In this document: positions 29,672 through 40,674 of the stretch, piece after piece
How the letters are laid out: each line of letters opens with the position of its first letter
Numbering within the stretch: the first letter of the stretch is position 1
From: Gliomastix tumulicola
Lineage: Eukaryota > Ascomycota > Sordariomycetes > Hypocreales > Bionectriaceae
Length of the DNA stretch: 64,000 nucleotides
Assembly: GCA_001599755.1 (NCBI GenBank)
Contig: BCHX01000005.1
Coordinates: forward strand, 4,336,409 to 4,400,408
Reading direction: 5' to 3'
Translations under genes and position numbers: made by a program
Notes under the pieces: model-generated
Told to the model about the DNA's origin: nothing
The model's database searches: none
Seen by the model: only the letters and a program-made list of their open reading frames with translations

Positions 29672-32021
29672 ATGGGCCAGCGGCATCAGCTGTTCATCAT
29701 CGCCAAGTTTGGCAGCCGCTATCGCGGACTCGCCGCACTTCACCACCAGTGGCTGTACGGCGCTTCTGCCTTGCGAATCTGCAACAACATCCTCACGATC
29801 CTGTCCGACAAGACAAACAGAGACGCCCTGCATCATGAACTTCGCCTCGCCGACGACTTCTTCAAGACGGATCCCCTTCCAGAAGCGCCGCCCTCCCCGT
29901 TCCCCTTCATCAGCAGCTGTCTTATAGCTGGCGCCTCCACCAACCCGTCTTCCGCGAATCGTGCAGCCATGGTAAAGTCTTTTGGCCCCTCTGTTGTTCA
30001 TGCTCTACTAGGCCGTGGCATGCTGAACCATCTCTCCAGGTCCACGAGCTGCCCTATGACCTCGTCTGCTGGGGCGGCGACAACAACGACGGCATCACGG
30101 TGATTGACGTGACCGACCTCGACAACATACGGTTCTGCTACGTCCGGCTCTACGGTAGGTACTTCATTCTCCGAGTCACGCATGCTGGTACTTGCCTGCT
30201 GACCATTCGCACTCCAGCGCATTTCACGGTTGAGGATGAAGACGACCCGAATGAGGAAGACTTCAACGCCGCGTACCGCCCTTTTTCTGGCCAGCAGTAT
30301 CTGCGTGGATACTACCGTCCAGGTATGACCATGTGGGACCAGACCCAAGATGTCGTCCGGGCTCTCGAGAAATACGAGTTGATTGATGTGCGCACTTTGG
30401 ACAGTGAGTCGTTCCTGGATATCTCCCCCCCCCCTTGGCTTGGGAAATCGAGGCATGCGTTACTAGCGAGCAACATGGACTAGATGTATGGCCAAAAGAC
30501 GAGTGGAAGGCGGACGAGTCCGCACCAGTGACAACAGAGCGACACCCTTCATACCTGTTGGAACCCCAAACTATCAATCGAGATCTCGTCCAGCAGAGCT
30601 TCGCCAAGGTTGTCGATACGGCCCTCACTACGCCTGGATTCGACATGACCGTCGTGGAGGAGACGATTAACACCCTGGACCACCGGCGTGCTTCGCTTAT
30701 CCAGGAACTCGTCAAGAACGCCGCCGCGATTGGGCCTTCGGAGTGTACTGTGGCCCTGCTGAAGCTTGCCTACAAGGGACAGAAGTCACTCGATTGGGCT
30801 ATATACAAGAACCTCGACGCCCAGAGTCTTACCTGGGCACTCGCCACTGATGAGCTCTCTGCCGCCACGAGCATCGTTCTTTCGCCATCCGCTCTGCCAG
30901 ACTTTACCGCAGAAGCGCTTATCCTCGCACAAGCTCTGGGAATTAGGGATTTTGAGAGCGTCTTGGTGCCAGAGCAGCCCGACCGAGAGGACGACGACAA
31001 GTCGATACGGACCTTCTTGGCCGCCGCGGTCTCCGGCAATGCGCTTGCTCGCACTAAATGCATTCTGCCGGGGCTGTCCTCCCGTGCTATCAAGCAGGAG
31101 CCGTGGCTGCCAGCCGGCGACATCCCCTCCTTTGTCAAGAGCTTCCCCGTGGTGCAGATGCTCGTTTCTCGCCAGTACGAAGATGGAAGGCCGACTGGGG
31201 ATGATGGCGATTTTGCCTTTGGGCCCCCTGTGCGTGAGGCCATATTTCTCGGAGACGGACTGGTCGGTCCAGAGCGATGCGTGACTGGCCTGCTGCGATA
31301 CCTCGCTGCTGTGTGTCTCCCAGATGGCTATGGCAGCAACTCATGTCTGGATGCAGTTTGTGCCATTGCTACAGCGCCGTCTACTCTACAAAAGGATCGC
31401 GTGGATTGCATGGAGATGAGCATCCTCCCTGCCGAGGCTTGGACTACAGGCCACATGGGGAAGAGCTTTAACATGGGGGGATCTTGCAAGATCCGAAACC
31501 TGCTTCCTGGACGGTACTCGATCATCGTCCAGATCGATGAGGAGAAAGAGAGGGTCATGGGGGCCGACGGCCGGTTCCCTAAACTCCAGCCAGCCACCTT
31601 TCGGTACTGCTTCGTGTGCCCCAAGACCGAGATCCTCGTGGGCAAGACAGCAGCCCAAGAACAGGATGAGGAGAATGCGGGTGCCTCGGAAGCCCCAACG
31701 GTCGTCCCAACGGTCATCGACCCCGATACTATCGAAGTGATGGATGCGACGACTTTCCTAAGTCGAACGGCGCCTTGGCTTGGCCATGTGGAACTGGATG
31801 CCCACGTCCAGCACCTCCACAAGATGGCTACTGTGCTCAGCGAGACTGGAGTCGCGCCGGACAACATTCTCTCTGTTATGGGGAGCGAGGAGGCATGCCG
31901 TCTTCTGGGAAAGTTCGTTGCTGACTCCAAGAAGAAGAAGCCTAACCCGTATCAACGGTTCGGTATTAAGAGAGACGCGCCATCCGGTGACAGCTGGAAG
32001 GCATTCTTTGGGATCCCCTGA
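29672..32021 (+). CDS. Conserved fungal protein of unknown function (MGQRHQLF family)
   Basis: Four exons (29672-29971, 30040-30154, 30218-30403, 30484-32021) give 712 aa. The chain starts MGQRHQLFIIAKFGSRYRGL followed by LAALHHQWLYG, an N-terminal signature I recall from many uncharacterised ascomycete and basidiomycete proteins. Further blocks are CWGGDNNDGITVIDVTD, FSGQQYLRGYY and an RYCFVCPK segment. No catalytic motif, signal peptide or membrane helix was recognised. The N-terminal 20 residues being the most conserved part suggests that the exact N-terminus matters. All introns keep frame; intron 2 uses GTAGGT and intron 3 GTGAGT. Function unknown. Confidence 0.82.
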
Positions 32022-32578
32022 GGCGGGGGAGAGAGCAGTATGAGGGAGGACTGAGCGGTTTGGATTACGAAATATGCCTTTGGATATGAGACTGTTTGTA
32101 GCAGATGCTAGCACCCGCGAATGAACCTATGATAGCAAGAAACCAATGAAGACGACCTTGGACCTATCTCCTCAGTTAGTGTAGGCTCGGAATGCGCATG
32201 ACTAACGGGCGCAGTCACCCAGGCAGCAGATGTTGGTGGTCTCCTTATCTCCTTATCTGACTTGCCTTCTCACTTGTGGCTCAGGGCATATGATGGAAAA
32301 CAGCGACTGGCCTTGACCGCAACTTGCCGTACTTTCAGCTCACTTTCGGCTCACTCTCAGCTCACCCTCAGTTCACTCTTGCCTTATTTTCAGCTCTCTT
32401 GCTGCACAGCACGTGCTGTGACGTGTTTCTGCGACGCGGGCACTTCCTTCCCCAAATTCCTGGTGAAACTCGCCACCCCGAGCAAACCTCCTTCCTGCAA
32501 TCCTGCAACCTTCCAACACAGCCTTCCTTCCTTCCTCAGCACGCAAACGCCTTCGACCTGGTTTCCTGAGCAGCCAAC
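32022..32578. other. Intergenic, 557 bp
   Basis: Promoter and leader of the TPR-SET gene. It includes an 11-bp tandem repeat, listed separately, and a CT-rich run just before the ATG. Confidence 0.6.
32331..32374. repeat. 11-bp tandem repeat, 4 copies
   Basis: Units actttcagctc, actttcggctc, actctcagctc and accctcagttc run end to end about 205-250 bp upstream of the TPR-SET start codon. Confidence 0.85.
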
Positions 32579-34877
32579 ATGAGCAGCGCAAACCACGCCC
32601 ACCAGGGCGACCGGATTCACTTCTCTGGAGGCCCGCAAGAACTCAACGCCGCCGTTGCTGAGCACGAAACGCTGCGCGCCATGGGCATGACTTCTCTCGA
32701 GGAATTCGTCTCGGTCACGCCCAAGGCCTACCCTCCCTCCACCACGCCCTTGAGCGAACTCACCAAGATCAAGGTCTGGGATCTCCGCCACAAGACTCGC
32801 CATGTCGGCTCCTACCTCATCGTCCGCCTGATTGCCCCCGCGAGCCGCACCGACGCCGTCCTCACCATCGTCGAGGATGAGAACGGCCTCGCCTCGGATG
32901 CGCGCCTCTTCAACTACGGTGTCGCCGGTGATCACGTCCTGAAGGAGCCTCTCCTCCCAGGAGACGTGCTCCTGCTCAAGGAGCCGTACGTCGAGCTCCA
33001 GCCTGGCTCGAAGAACCCCAACCTGCGCCTCGACCATCCGTCTGATGTCGTGCGTCTTCGTCCGCACGACGAGAGAGTCCCCGAGCTGTGGCGCGTGCCC
33101 TTGACGGCGGCGCTCGCGACGGCCGAGGCTTGGAAGTGGAAGGCGAATGAGTATTTCCGAATTGGACGGTTCTACGCTGCGATCGAGACGTGAGTTGTTT
33201 CTGCCTATGTCAACTTTGGAGACTCTGTTTGTGCTGACTTTGGTAATTACACATGCAGCTACACTGAAGCACTCGGCCGTTCTCCCACCGATGACCAAAC
33301 TCGCACGATCAAGATCAACCGCGCCATCGCCCGCATCCGAGTCCATCAGTTCACCGCCGCGCTCGACGACATCGAGTCTGCGCCCGCAGGAGATGAACTG
33401 ATCGAGAAGGCCCTCTGCCGCAAAGCCGAAGCTCTGTACGGCCTCGGTCGCTACCGCGAGTGCTGCGAGGTGCTCAAGGAGGTTGGACTGAAGTTCCCCG
33501 ACAACACACCGAGCACGATCCGGCTTGGTGATGCCATCAGGCGTCACATTGAGCAAGACCGCGGCAAGTTCAACTTCACCGCCATGCGGAAGGCCGCTGC
33601 CGTTGTTCGTCCTCTGCGACTGGATTTTGCTACCTTCGTTGGTCCCGTGGAGGTTGGACCGGTGACAGGGAAGCGACGTGGCGTGTTCACGACCAAGTCT
33701 GTCAAGGCTGGCGAGCTTCTCCTCTGTGAGAAGGCCTTTGCATTTGGCCTGATCACCGCGGCTGATGAGCCCATCATACGCACCGACGCCGAGACGCAGC
33801 GCACGGTTCCCAACGCTGCGATCAAGCTCATCAATGTCATCTCGGACAAGCTTCACCATGATGGCAGCCAGGCCTCGGTCATTGCTGATATGCACTCTGG
33901 CTCGTATCAACGCAGCAAGGTCTTCGAGGTTGACGGTGCCCCAGTGGTCGACAGGTATGTTCTGTTGTTCCCTTGCCTCCGCATAGGCACAACGAGATGG
34001 CTGACCACTCTTGAGATATAGCTTCCATATCGAACGAGTCGTGACGCTCAATGCAATCTATACGCCGTTCTTGACGCATGACAACCTTGTGCGCTGCATG
34101 CGCCTGCAGCCCCTCGACAACAAGAACAGCCAGCTGATGTGTGGACTGTGGCCAACAGTGGGACACATGAACAACGCATGCACCTTCAACGTTGCCCTTG
34201 TGGCCTTTGGAGACATGCTTGTTGTTCGCGCCACGGAGGACATTGCTGCTGGCACCGAGCTGTGCCGTCCGTACTTCTCGCGCGACCAGTCGTTCGATGA
34301 CACCAGCCGGATGCTCCTCGAACAATACGACATCACCTGCCACTGTCTGGTCTGCGAGGAAACCCGTGCGACTGAGCCACGACTGCTCGCCAAGAGGCAG
34401 TCTCTGATCGGGGACACCAAGGTCCTAAACGAAAAACGTGGCATCACGGCCGCCCAGTGCAAGGGATTCGTCACCGAGCTGACCAAGACGTACCGTCGAC
34501 CGCCTACCGAGGTCCCCCGCGAGGCCGTCTCGGATATTCAGCACACCGCCGCGGCCTGGGAGATGGAGAATGGCCGTCTGAGCAGTGCTATTACATGGGC
34601 CTTTGACTGCCTCGCTTCCATGGGCTTCGTGATCCAGGGCGGAGGCGCTGACGGCTGCCGTGCTCGTCAGCGAGCGAGCCGTGGACCGCTGGTCATACAG
34701 CAATGGGGACGGATGATCGTCTGGGTCTTTGACTGCTGGGTCATTCTTGAGCAGGCGTTTGCTATGCAGGGTGCTTTTGAGCTTGCCGTGCAGGCGAGGG
34801 AGTTTGCGAAGATTGCGTACAGTCTTTGCGTTGGGGAGGATGAGAGCTTTGACAAGGCGTTTCCCAGAATCTTCTAG
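32579..34877 (+). CDS. TPR- and SET-domain protein (SMYD-like)
   Basis: Three exons (32579-33189, 33259-33954, 34022-34877) give 720 aa, all in frame. Residues about 75-150 are a beta-rich region; 190-300 contain TPR-like helices (AWKWKANEYFRIGRFYAAIETYTEAL; KALCRKAEALYGLGRYRECCEVL). The SET domain starts near 335 (GKRRGVFTTKSVKAGELLL) and continues through an insert to LNAI.., with the NHSCxPN site appearing as NNACTFN at 486-492, then GTELCRPYF. A CxCxxC-type post-SET cluster is at 542-547. SET enzymes transfer methyl groups from SAM to lysines. Three changes in the NHSC motif make catalysis uncertain. Relatives are common in ascomycetes; targets unknown. Confidence 0.85.
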
Positions 34878-35079
34878 GCGGATAGCGTGTAGCTGTTGTT
34901 GATGACGATGGGGAGGAGATGGGTTAAGTGCAAGGGGCTAGATAGCAACGTCAGGCCCCGGACCTCTGGTGCATCTTGACCTAGGAGAAGACTTACGAAT
35001 GATTAGACCGTCACATATATATCTAGGCTTTGCTTCTCGACCATCAACTGATCAGTTACAAGTAGAGCCTGGAGTCAGC
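34878..35079. other. Intergenic between SET gene and HET remnant
   Basis: About 200 bp holding the 3' end of the TPR-SET gene; nothing else seen. Confidence 0.4.
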
Positions 35080-35410
35080 TAGATGGACCAAAGATCTGCT
35101 GCAACCGGCGTTTCTTAGTTGGTGTGCGTAGACTCGTTGCGCCTGTGCCAGATTCAACAGCGTGATACCGCGTAAGCATGGAGTTGATGGCCTCGGACAG
35201 CTCCGCGCGTCGATCCAGATGTAGGAAAAGCGGTCGTCCAGCGCTCGACGACAAGCGTCGCGGAGCTTTTCGCATCCGGCCGGCGCGTGTTGCTGCTTTT
35301 CCGGCAATAACGTCGCCGTAGAGGACTTCATCCTGCACCGAGGTGTTAGCATAGGGCGGGATATCACTAGGAGGGACGTCGGTGAGACGAAGCCCGGAGG
35401 ACAGGTCCGT
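35080..35410 (-). pseudogene. Decayed HET (heterokaryon incompatibility) domain fragment
   Basis: Reading the minus strand, frame 1 encodes LRLTDVPPSDIPPYA (as at the start of HET proteins) and DEVLYGDVIAGKAATRAG. The frame then shifts to KLRDACRRALDDRFSYIWID, the canonical second HET block, and shifts again to AELSEAINSMLTRYH, which follows it in the family. The residues that normally lie between these blocks (the ILSHTWG and CCIDK parts) are missing. Each piece lies in family order and spacing but at least two frameshifts and two deletions break it. It is therefore a remnant of a HET gene, not a live one. No start codon or intact downstream domain was found. Confidence 0.72.
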
Positions 35411-35716
35411 ATTGGGGAGCCTCGTGATGGAGGTTTCAGGACGAGACGGGCTGTTTTCGGGATCGGGAGTGTCTTAAGAGCGGAGGATGAGGGGAGCTTT
35501 AGGGACGTGTTCAGCGGCCAGGGGCCAATATGCAGGTCGGTGGCGCTGCGACGTACGGAGTCAGCAGCAGCCCTTTTGGAGGCATCCCCTCAAGGACGCG
35601 GGGTATTTAATTGTTTAGCGACGAGGGCGAGACGAAGTGACATCGCTTTGAAACTTCTACCCTCTCTCTACTGCACAAGCATCTGATTTACGTCTGTTCT
35701 GCTTCTACTGCCCGCC
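35411..35716. other. Intergenic, promoter of the second MocA gene
   Basis: About 300 bp with a CT-rich leader just before the ATG at 35717. Nothing else recognised. Confidence 0.45.
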
Positions 35717-36940
35717 ATGGCCAATCCCATCATCAAAGTCGGCCTCATCGGCTGTGGGGAGGTCGCCCAGACTGTTCACATCCCGACGCTCGGCTTCCTC
35801 AACGATCGCTTCCTCATCACGTACCTCTGCGACGTCTCGCCCCAGGCTCTCGACTTTTGTGCGCGGAGGGTCGTTGGTCCGCCTCCGGCGACTACACGCA
35901 GTGCTGCGGCTCTCTGTTCATCTTCTGACGTCGATGTGGTGTTCGTTATCAACAGCAGCGAGTACCACGCTGAGCACGCTGTGCTTGCCCTGAACTATGG
36001 GAAGCATGTGTTCTTGGAGAAGCCTGCAGCACTGAATTTTAGGGATTTCCACAGGATCAAAGCAGCCGAGGAAGCGTCTGCCGGGAAGGTCATGGTCGGG
36101 TATATGAGGCGATATGCTGGCGCGTTCGTCGAGGCTGTGAAGGAGGTTGGTGGTCTGGACAAGATTCTCTATGCGCGGGTACGAGGTGAGGCTCTAGCGA
36201 TCACTGAATTTTACGGGTCTTGCTTTCCAAGCGCGCGCTGACTTGTGGCAGATATCATCGGTCCCAATAGTGCCTTCGTCAGCCAGTCGGGCACATTCCC
36301 CCAACGCTTCACCGATCTTCGACCGGAGGATGTGGAGGATCTCAAACAACGGAGGCTCGAGACGGTCGGCCAGGGGCTGGGAGAACACGGGCTCAAGCTT
36401 ACAGAGGACCTGTCTCGGTTCTGGAATTTCCTTGGTGGCCTTGGATCCCACGACATCTCGGCCATGAGGGAGGTTCTTGGGATGCCTGTCGGCGTACACG
36501 GGGCCTCTATCAACTTGCCATTCTGGAAGTATGTGATACCTCATTCCATATTGCTGACCTCCCTAGTGGGAGTATGACTGACTACCTTGAAACGCAGCGT
36601 TCTGTTCAAGTATCCAGGCTTCACCGTGAGCTACGAGTCCGGCATCGACGATGTTCCTCGCTTCGACGCCCACATCGAGGTGTACAGCGCCCGTAAGACT
36701 GTGCGCGTGCAGTTTGACACGCCGTACGTCAAGGGCCTCCCCGTCACGATGCACACGGCAGAGAAGGCCGAAGGTGGCGCCCTGAAGACGTCGGTGGTAC
36801 GCACTACCTACGAGGATCCTTATACGCGGGAGATGAAGGCGCTGTACGATTGGTATGTCCATGGGACACCGGTGAAGACAACGATAGAGGATGCGGAGGA
36901 AGACCTGATGATTTTTGGGATGATTGTGCGGGTGCTTTAA
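35717..36940 (+). CDS. Gfo/Idh/MocA family oxidoreductase (paralogue of 12532-13753)
   Basis: Three exons (35717-36185, 36252-36528, 36598-36940) give 362 aa. The N-terminal Rossmann motif is KVGLIGCGEVAQTVHIP, and the EKP motif is FLEKPAALN. Downstream blocks VGYMRRYA, ILYARVR|D, GPNSAFVSQSGTF, FLGGLGSHDISAMREVLG and VSYESGIDDVPRFDAH match the minus-strand paralogue at 12.5-13.8 kb closely. Intron 1 interrupts the ARVRD block, where the paralogue is continuous, so the two are old duplicates rather than a recent copy. Substrate likely a sugar, polyol or related compound; no cluster partner indicates which. Confidence 0.88.
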
Positions 36941-37307
36941 TGTTCGAGGGCGACGGTTTATAAAGCGAATCGAGGTCAAGTGCATGACCCTGATCTACCG
37001 TGTGTTTCTGATTTAGTCGGATTGAGTAAAGATGATTGACACCGTGTGCTGTATGTATCGAGACACATGAGTGAGTGTGTGTTGGGAGAACATCTGAACC
37101 AACATTAATCGAAGCTGCCAAAACAGGGTTGATCCGCAGCGGCAACTGCATAATCATGCATGTACGTGGCACATCCCCATTCGCATTCCGCCCAAGGACT
37201 CGTCATCTCTGCCCAAAGCACACATAAGTAAGAAACCACTCCCCCGCATGGGATAGAGACGAGCAGTCTCTATCTATTTTTGCTTTAATTTGCCAACCTC
37301 AAGACGC
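36941..37307. other. Intergenic, 367 bp
   Basis: 3' UTR of the MocA gene and promoter of the coiled-coil gene. Nothing specific seen. Confidence 0.5.
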
Positions 37308-38540
37308 ATGACACCCGACATCGACATGGCTGAGGAATCCTCCCGCCAACGGGCCTATCTCGTGGCTCGGCCCATCTTCAGCGGCAGCAATGCTCACCTG
37401 CGCAAGGCGAAACGCATCCGGGAGCTCATCCTCAGCCACAGACCGGTCTTCAATCAGCTCCTGCACAGCCTTGGCGAGCAGGATCTCGTCACGACCATAC
37501 AGGGCCTGCTGAAGGACAAGATATTTGACGGTGAAATACGGGCCAAAGCAGAATTCCCCGGCCTGTTCAGCCCCGTGCCACAGCGAGAACTGGAGCGGGA
37601 GGTGTCCGAGGCCGATGCTGCCCGGTCAGCCCAGGACGCGGCCGAGCAGATAGACTCGGCGGACGAATATGACCCTATTGGGTGGGATGAGCCGGCCGCT
37701 TACCCTGATGAAGTTCCCGAAGCTGAAGAGGCGAATGGAGGCTTGACGGGCGACCACCAGATCCTCGTGCCGTCGCTGTATCCGTGCTACGTCCCTTATG
37801 GCACCCAGCACTTGCTCCTGACGACGGTGCAGAGAATTCTAGAAGAGTCTTGCTTCGAGTTTGCGAAACGGTGGCTGCCGCATCTCCTTGAGAAGCAAGG
37901 CTGGGACTGCCCGGCAGCGGTCGAGCTCACAAAGTGGGCGAACTTCCTAGGGAGACACTCTGAGAAGCTGCCCGTTGAGGCCTTTGACCGAGCGACACCT
38001 CTCAAGACGCTACTTGTCAAGAATCACATACTGCGCCACACAGCCGTCCACCGTCTCCCGACCACCGCACGGGGGATCAGCCAGCTGCTCCAGAACGCCA
38101 TAGAGCTGACGAGCGCCCTCTACGATCACCGGCGGGCGGCCCAGCTGGATGCGCTCAAGTGCGAGCTCGACAGCAAGATCAAGGCGATGGAGCTGAACAA
38201 GAACGTGCTGGAGAACCAGACGACGGAGAAGCTGCAGGCGATCCGACGGCAGCGGGAGGAGCTTGCGAGACAGGAGCGGGAGCTGCTGGTGCATATGGTC
38301 GACGAAGACCTGAGGAACAAGGCCCTCGTTGGCACGCTCCTTGAGCAGTCGATCGATACGGTCTGTGCTCCGCCAGTTCGTTCTCGGTCCGGGGTGGGCA
38401 AGCATCGCGAGGATGTGGCTGACAGTGTATCGGACGAATCTGATGTAGAGAGGACGGAGACAAAGGTCGATAAGTTGGTCGTTGCCAATACGTCTTATTT
38501 TGATGACAGGAACGAGAGTGATGAGGTCAAGGTGGATTGA
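37308..38540 (+). CDS. Hypothetical coiled-coil protein, 410 aa
   Basis: Single exon. ATGs at 37308 and 37326 are both possible; the second (gacATGg) has the better context. The sequence has a basic N-terminal helical region (LRKAKRIRELILSHRP), an acidic middle (about 95-145), a tryptophan-containing helical region, and a long coiled coil at about 270-345 rich in Glu/Arg/Gln (IRRQREELARQERELL). The tail is acidic (SDESDVERTETKVD). No enzyme motif, signal peptide or membrane segment was recognised. Similar proteins exist in ascomycetes to my recollection but without function. The single exon and intact frame argue for a real gene. Confidence 0.7.
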   Translation: MTPDIDMAEESSRQRAYLVARPIFSGSNAHLRKAKRIRELILSHRPVFNQLLHSLGEQDLVTTIQGLLKDKIFDGEIRAKAEFPGLFSPVPQRELEREVSEADAARSAQDAAEQIDSADEYDPIGWDEPAAYPDEVPEAEEANGGLTGDHQILVPSLYPCYVPYGTQHLLLTTVQRILEESCFEFAKRWLPHLLEKQGWDCPAAVELTKWANFLGRHSEKLPVEAFDRATPLKTLLVKNHILRHTAVHRLPTTARGISQLLQNAIELTSALYDHRRAAQLDALKCELDSKIKAMELNKNVLENQTTEKLQAIRRQREELARQERELLVHMVDEDLRNKALVGTLLEQSIDTVCAPPVRSRSGVGKHREDVADSVSDESDVERTETKVDKLVVANTSYFDDRNESDEVKVD

Positions 38541-39752
38541 AATAGCGATGCAACGATTAAGAAGGGATCTGCGGATGCGTAAAGACTAGATGCATTTAGT
38601 GTAGGTCTAGGTTGATAATTTGGCTATCTAGAAAATGAGACATGACTGTCGGCCTACTTGCGAGGCGGGATGACGACCATGAGAGGCTGGCGAGCGAGTC
38701 GTAGGATGCCTGAAGGTGAATTTCGGTGGCAAAGAGTGAATATTTGGCTAATATTGATTACTTAACATGGCTTGTAATGCTCCTTTATGCCCAGGTGCAC
38801 TCAATCCTCTCCAATATGGATGATGGGCTTCGGGGCTAGAGTGTTCTATGAGATGCGAGGATGAACCTGGGCTCTTGGATCTATGCCAATTTTGGGCCCC
38901 AGTGAATCATGTCTGCTTCAATGAGGATAGAGACGTGCAAAATCAGCCACTTGTAAGCTCTCTCCTACGGTGTCAAGCGATGCCACCTTTTCACTTGGCT
39001 GCGGGATATAACTAACCATCGATCAATATTCTCGCTGTACAGGCCACACCGGAGATGCTGCAGACGCGGCGCGGTCGACTGAACCCCTCCTCCCACGACT
39101 GCCAATCATTGGAGTCCGGATGAAAAATAGATGCAAATTCAGCCTGTAACCATGTAGTCCGTCGAGGGTTTATCATAATCCCGGTGGGCCTACCACCACA
39201 CCCTTCCCTGTGGTATATTGTAACAGAATATACCATGTATTGATACATGAGGTATTTGATTTCTGGTCACATTTGCCGTGCAGTTCGTCTCCGGTTCAGC
39301 TGAGCACAAGTCCTTAGACCCGAGGAAGTGGAGGCTAAATGACATGTCCCATGCAGATCTACCAAATGCATGCCGACGTGGCAGCACCATAGCAACAGAG
39401 GGAAGTGAGGGGAAATTTCCCCGGCTCTCAGCTGCGTCGACGTAGTATGTTCCTCCTGCTGTAAGATGTATCTCTGTTACGAGAGGCTCCCTCGAGGCCT
39501 CCTATTGTGGTAGAATGTGGGTAGGGGATGTTGGTGTGTGGAACGCCTCACACTGGACGCGGCACTGTGACGACTTGCTTGACATCATTTTGTGACCTGA
39601 AATGCCGATAGGAGGTGACATCTGGAGGTGCACCATAAAGAGCAGAGCGGCCCCGATCCCATCCCCCTCCGCCGTAGTCAGAGTTTCACCGTACCACAGC
39701 CCCGAAAAAGGAGCTCTGCCTTTACACTCACTGCCTACAGCCCTCTACTATC
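38541..39752. other. Intergenic, 1.2 kb
   Basis: Rather AT-rich. Short open frames on both strands lack domains. The right end should hold the GNAT promoter. Confidence 0.5.
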
Positions 39753-40489
39753 ATGAAGATCCGCACGCTCGATCATGGGGACCTCCCCAAGGTGGCTGAG
39801 ATCATACTGGCCGCCATGAACAATGACCGCCTCTGGACCGCCTTTGTCCCGCGCAAAAGCGCTCATGACACAGCCTTCACCCAGGAAATGATTGACCTGC
39901 TCAAAGTCCGCGCAGATCCCGCCAAGAAGGACTGGGATGTCCAAGTTGTCGACATTGGTCAGGACAATGCGCCCGAGGTTGTGGCCGTTGCCGTTTGGGA
40001 TGTATCTGCCACGAGAGAGGGATCTGGGACCAAAGGTCGGTATTTCACTCCTCCATCCCAAGCCGACCATTGGTAACATTGCCTATAGAATCGGACTTCT
40101 CGGAGCCGGACGTGAGCGACACCCGCATCAGGGATTATCTGTCTCTCGCCGGCCATTGTCGGGAAGAGTATTTCGACTCCTACCAGAAGCCCCGATTCCT
40201 GCAGCTCCTCGCAACGCATCCAAACCACAAGACCCGCGGATACGCCACTGCTCTAGTGCAGTCTGCCATCACGACGGCGAAGCGGCATGGCGGCGTCCTC
40301 GTGACTGTGGGCGGTCCTGTCGGCTATATCCTGTTTTCGGGGCTGGGATTTCATGATCTTGGGGCGGTGAAGTTGCCTTCGAGCCTTGATACGAATATCC
40401 AGAGCGTCAAAGCCATGTCTCTGGTCGTTGAGAAACTGGAAAGGAGGCGAAGCTTTGTGGACTCCCTCATCGACTACATATCTAACTGA
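39753..40489 (+). CDS. GNAT family N-acetyltransferase
   Basis: Two exons (39753-40035, 40089-40489; intron 53 nt with a GTCGGT donor) give 227 aa. The N-terminus MKIRTLDHGDLPKVAEI is a typical GNAT strand-helix start. Motif A, which binds the acetyl-CoA pyrophosphate, is LATHPNHKTRGYATAL, followed by the helix VQSAITTAKRHGG and the motif B strand with FSGLGFHDLG. The length is normal. Acceptor substrate unknown; members acetylate amines of small molecules or proteins. The gene is tail-to-tail with the broken membrane-protein gene (185-bp gap). Confidence 0.87.
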
Positions 40490-40674
40490 TTTCATAGCAA
40501 TCCAAGTCCAATTTTCCAGCATAGATATATGCCTGCTCCGTGCCTAGCTGGCCTTTTTCCGTAATGGTGTTGCTCACTCTTATCCTCTGTCGGTTAACTC
40601 CTAGCGCTGGCCCAGCAATGCATCTGGGATTTCGATATCAAGGTTGTGAGTGTATTTGCAAGCAATGCCCACGT

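Noticed and set aside
32390..34051. 553-codon open frame antisense to the TPR-SET gene
   Set aside because: It crosses the sense gene's introns and leader, encodes no recognisable domain, and is explained by GC-rich third codon positions on the plus strand.
35056..35367. 103-codon minus-strand open frame taken as a gene
   Set aside because: It mixes the HET second block with out-of-frame sequence; better explained as a frameshifted HET remnant.
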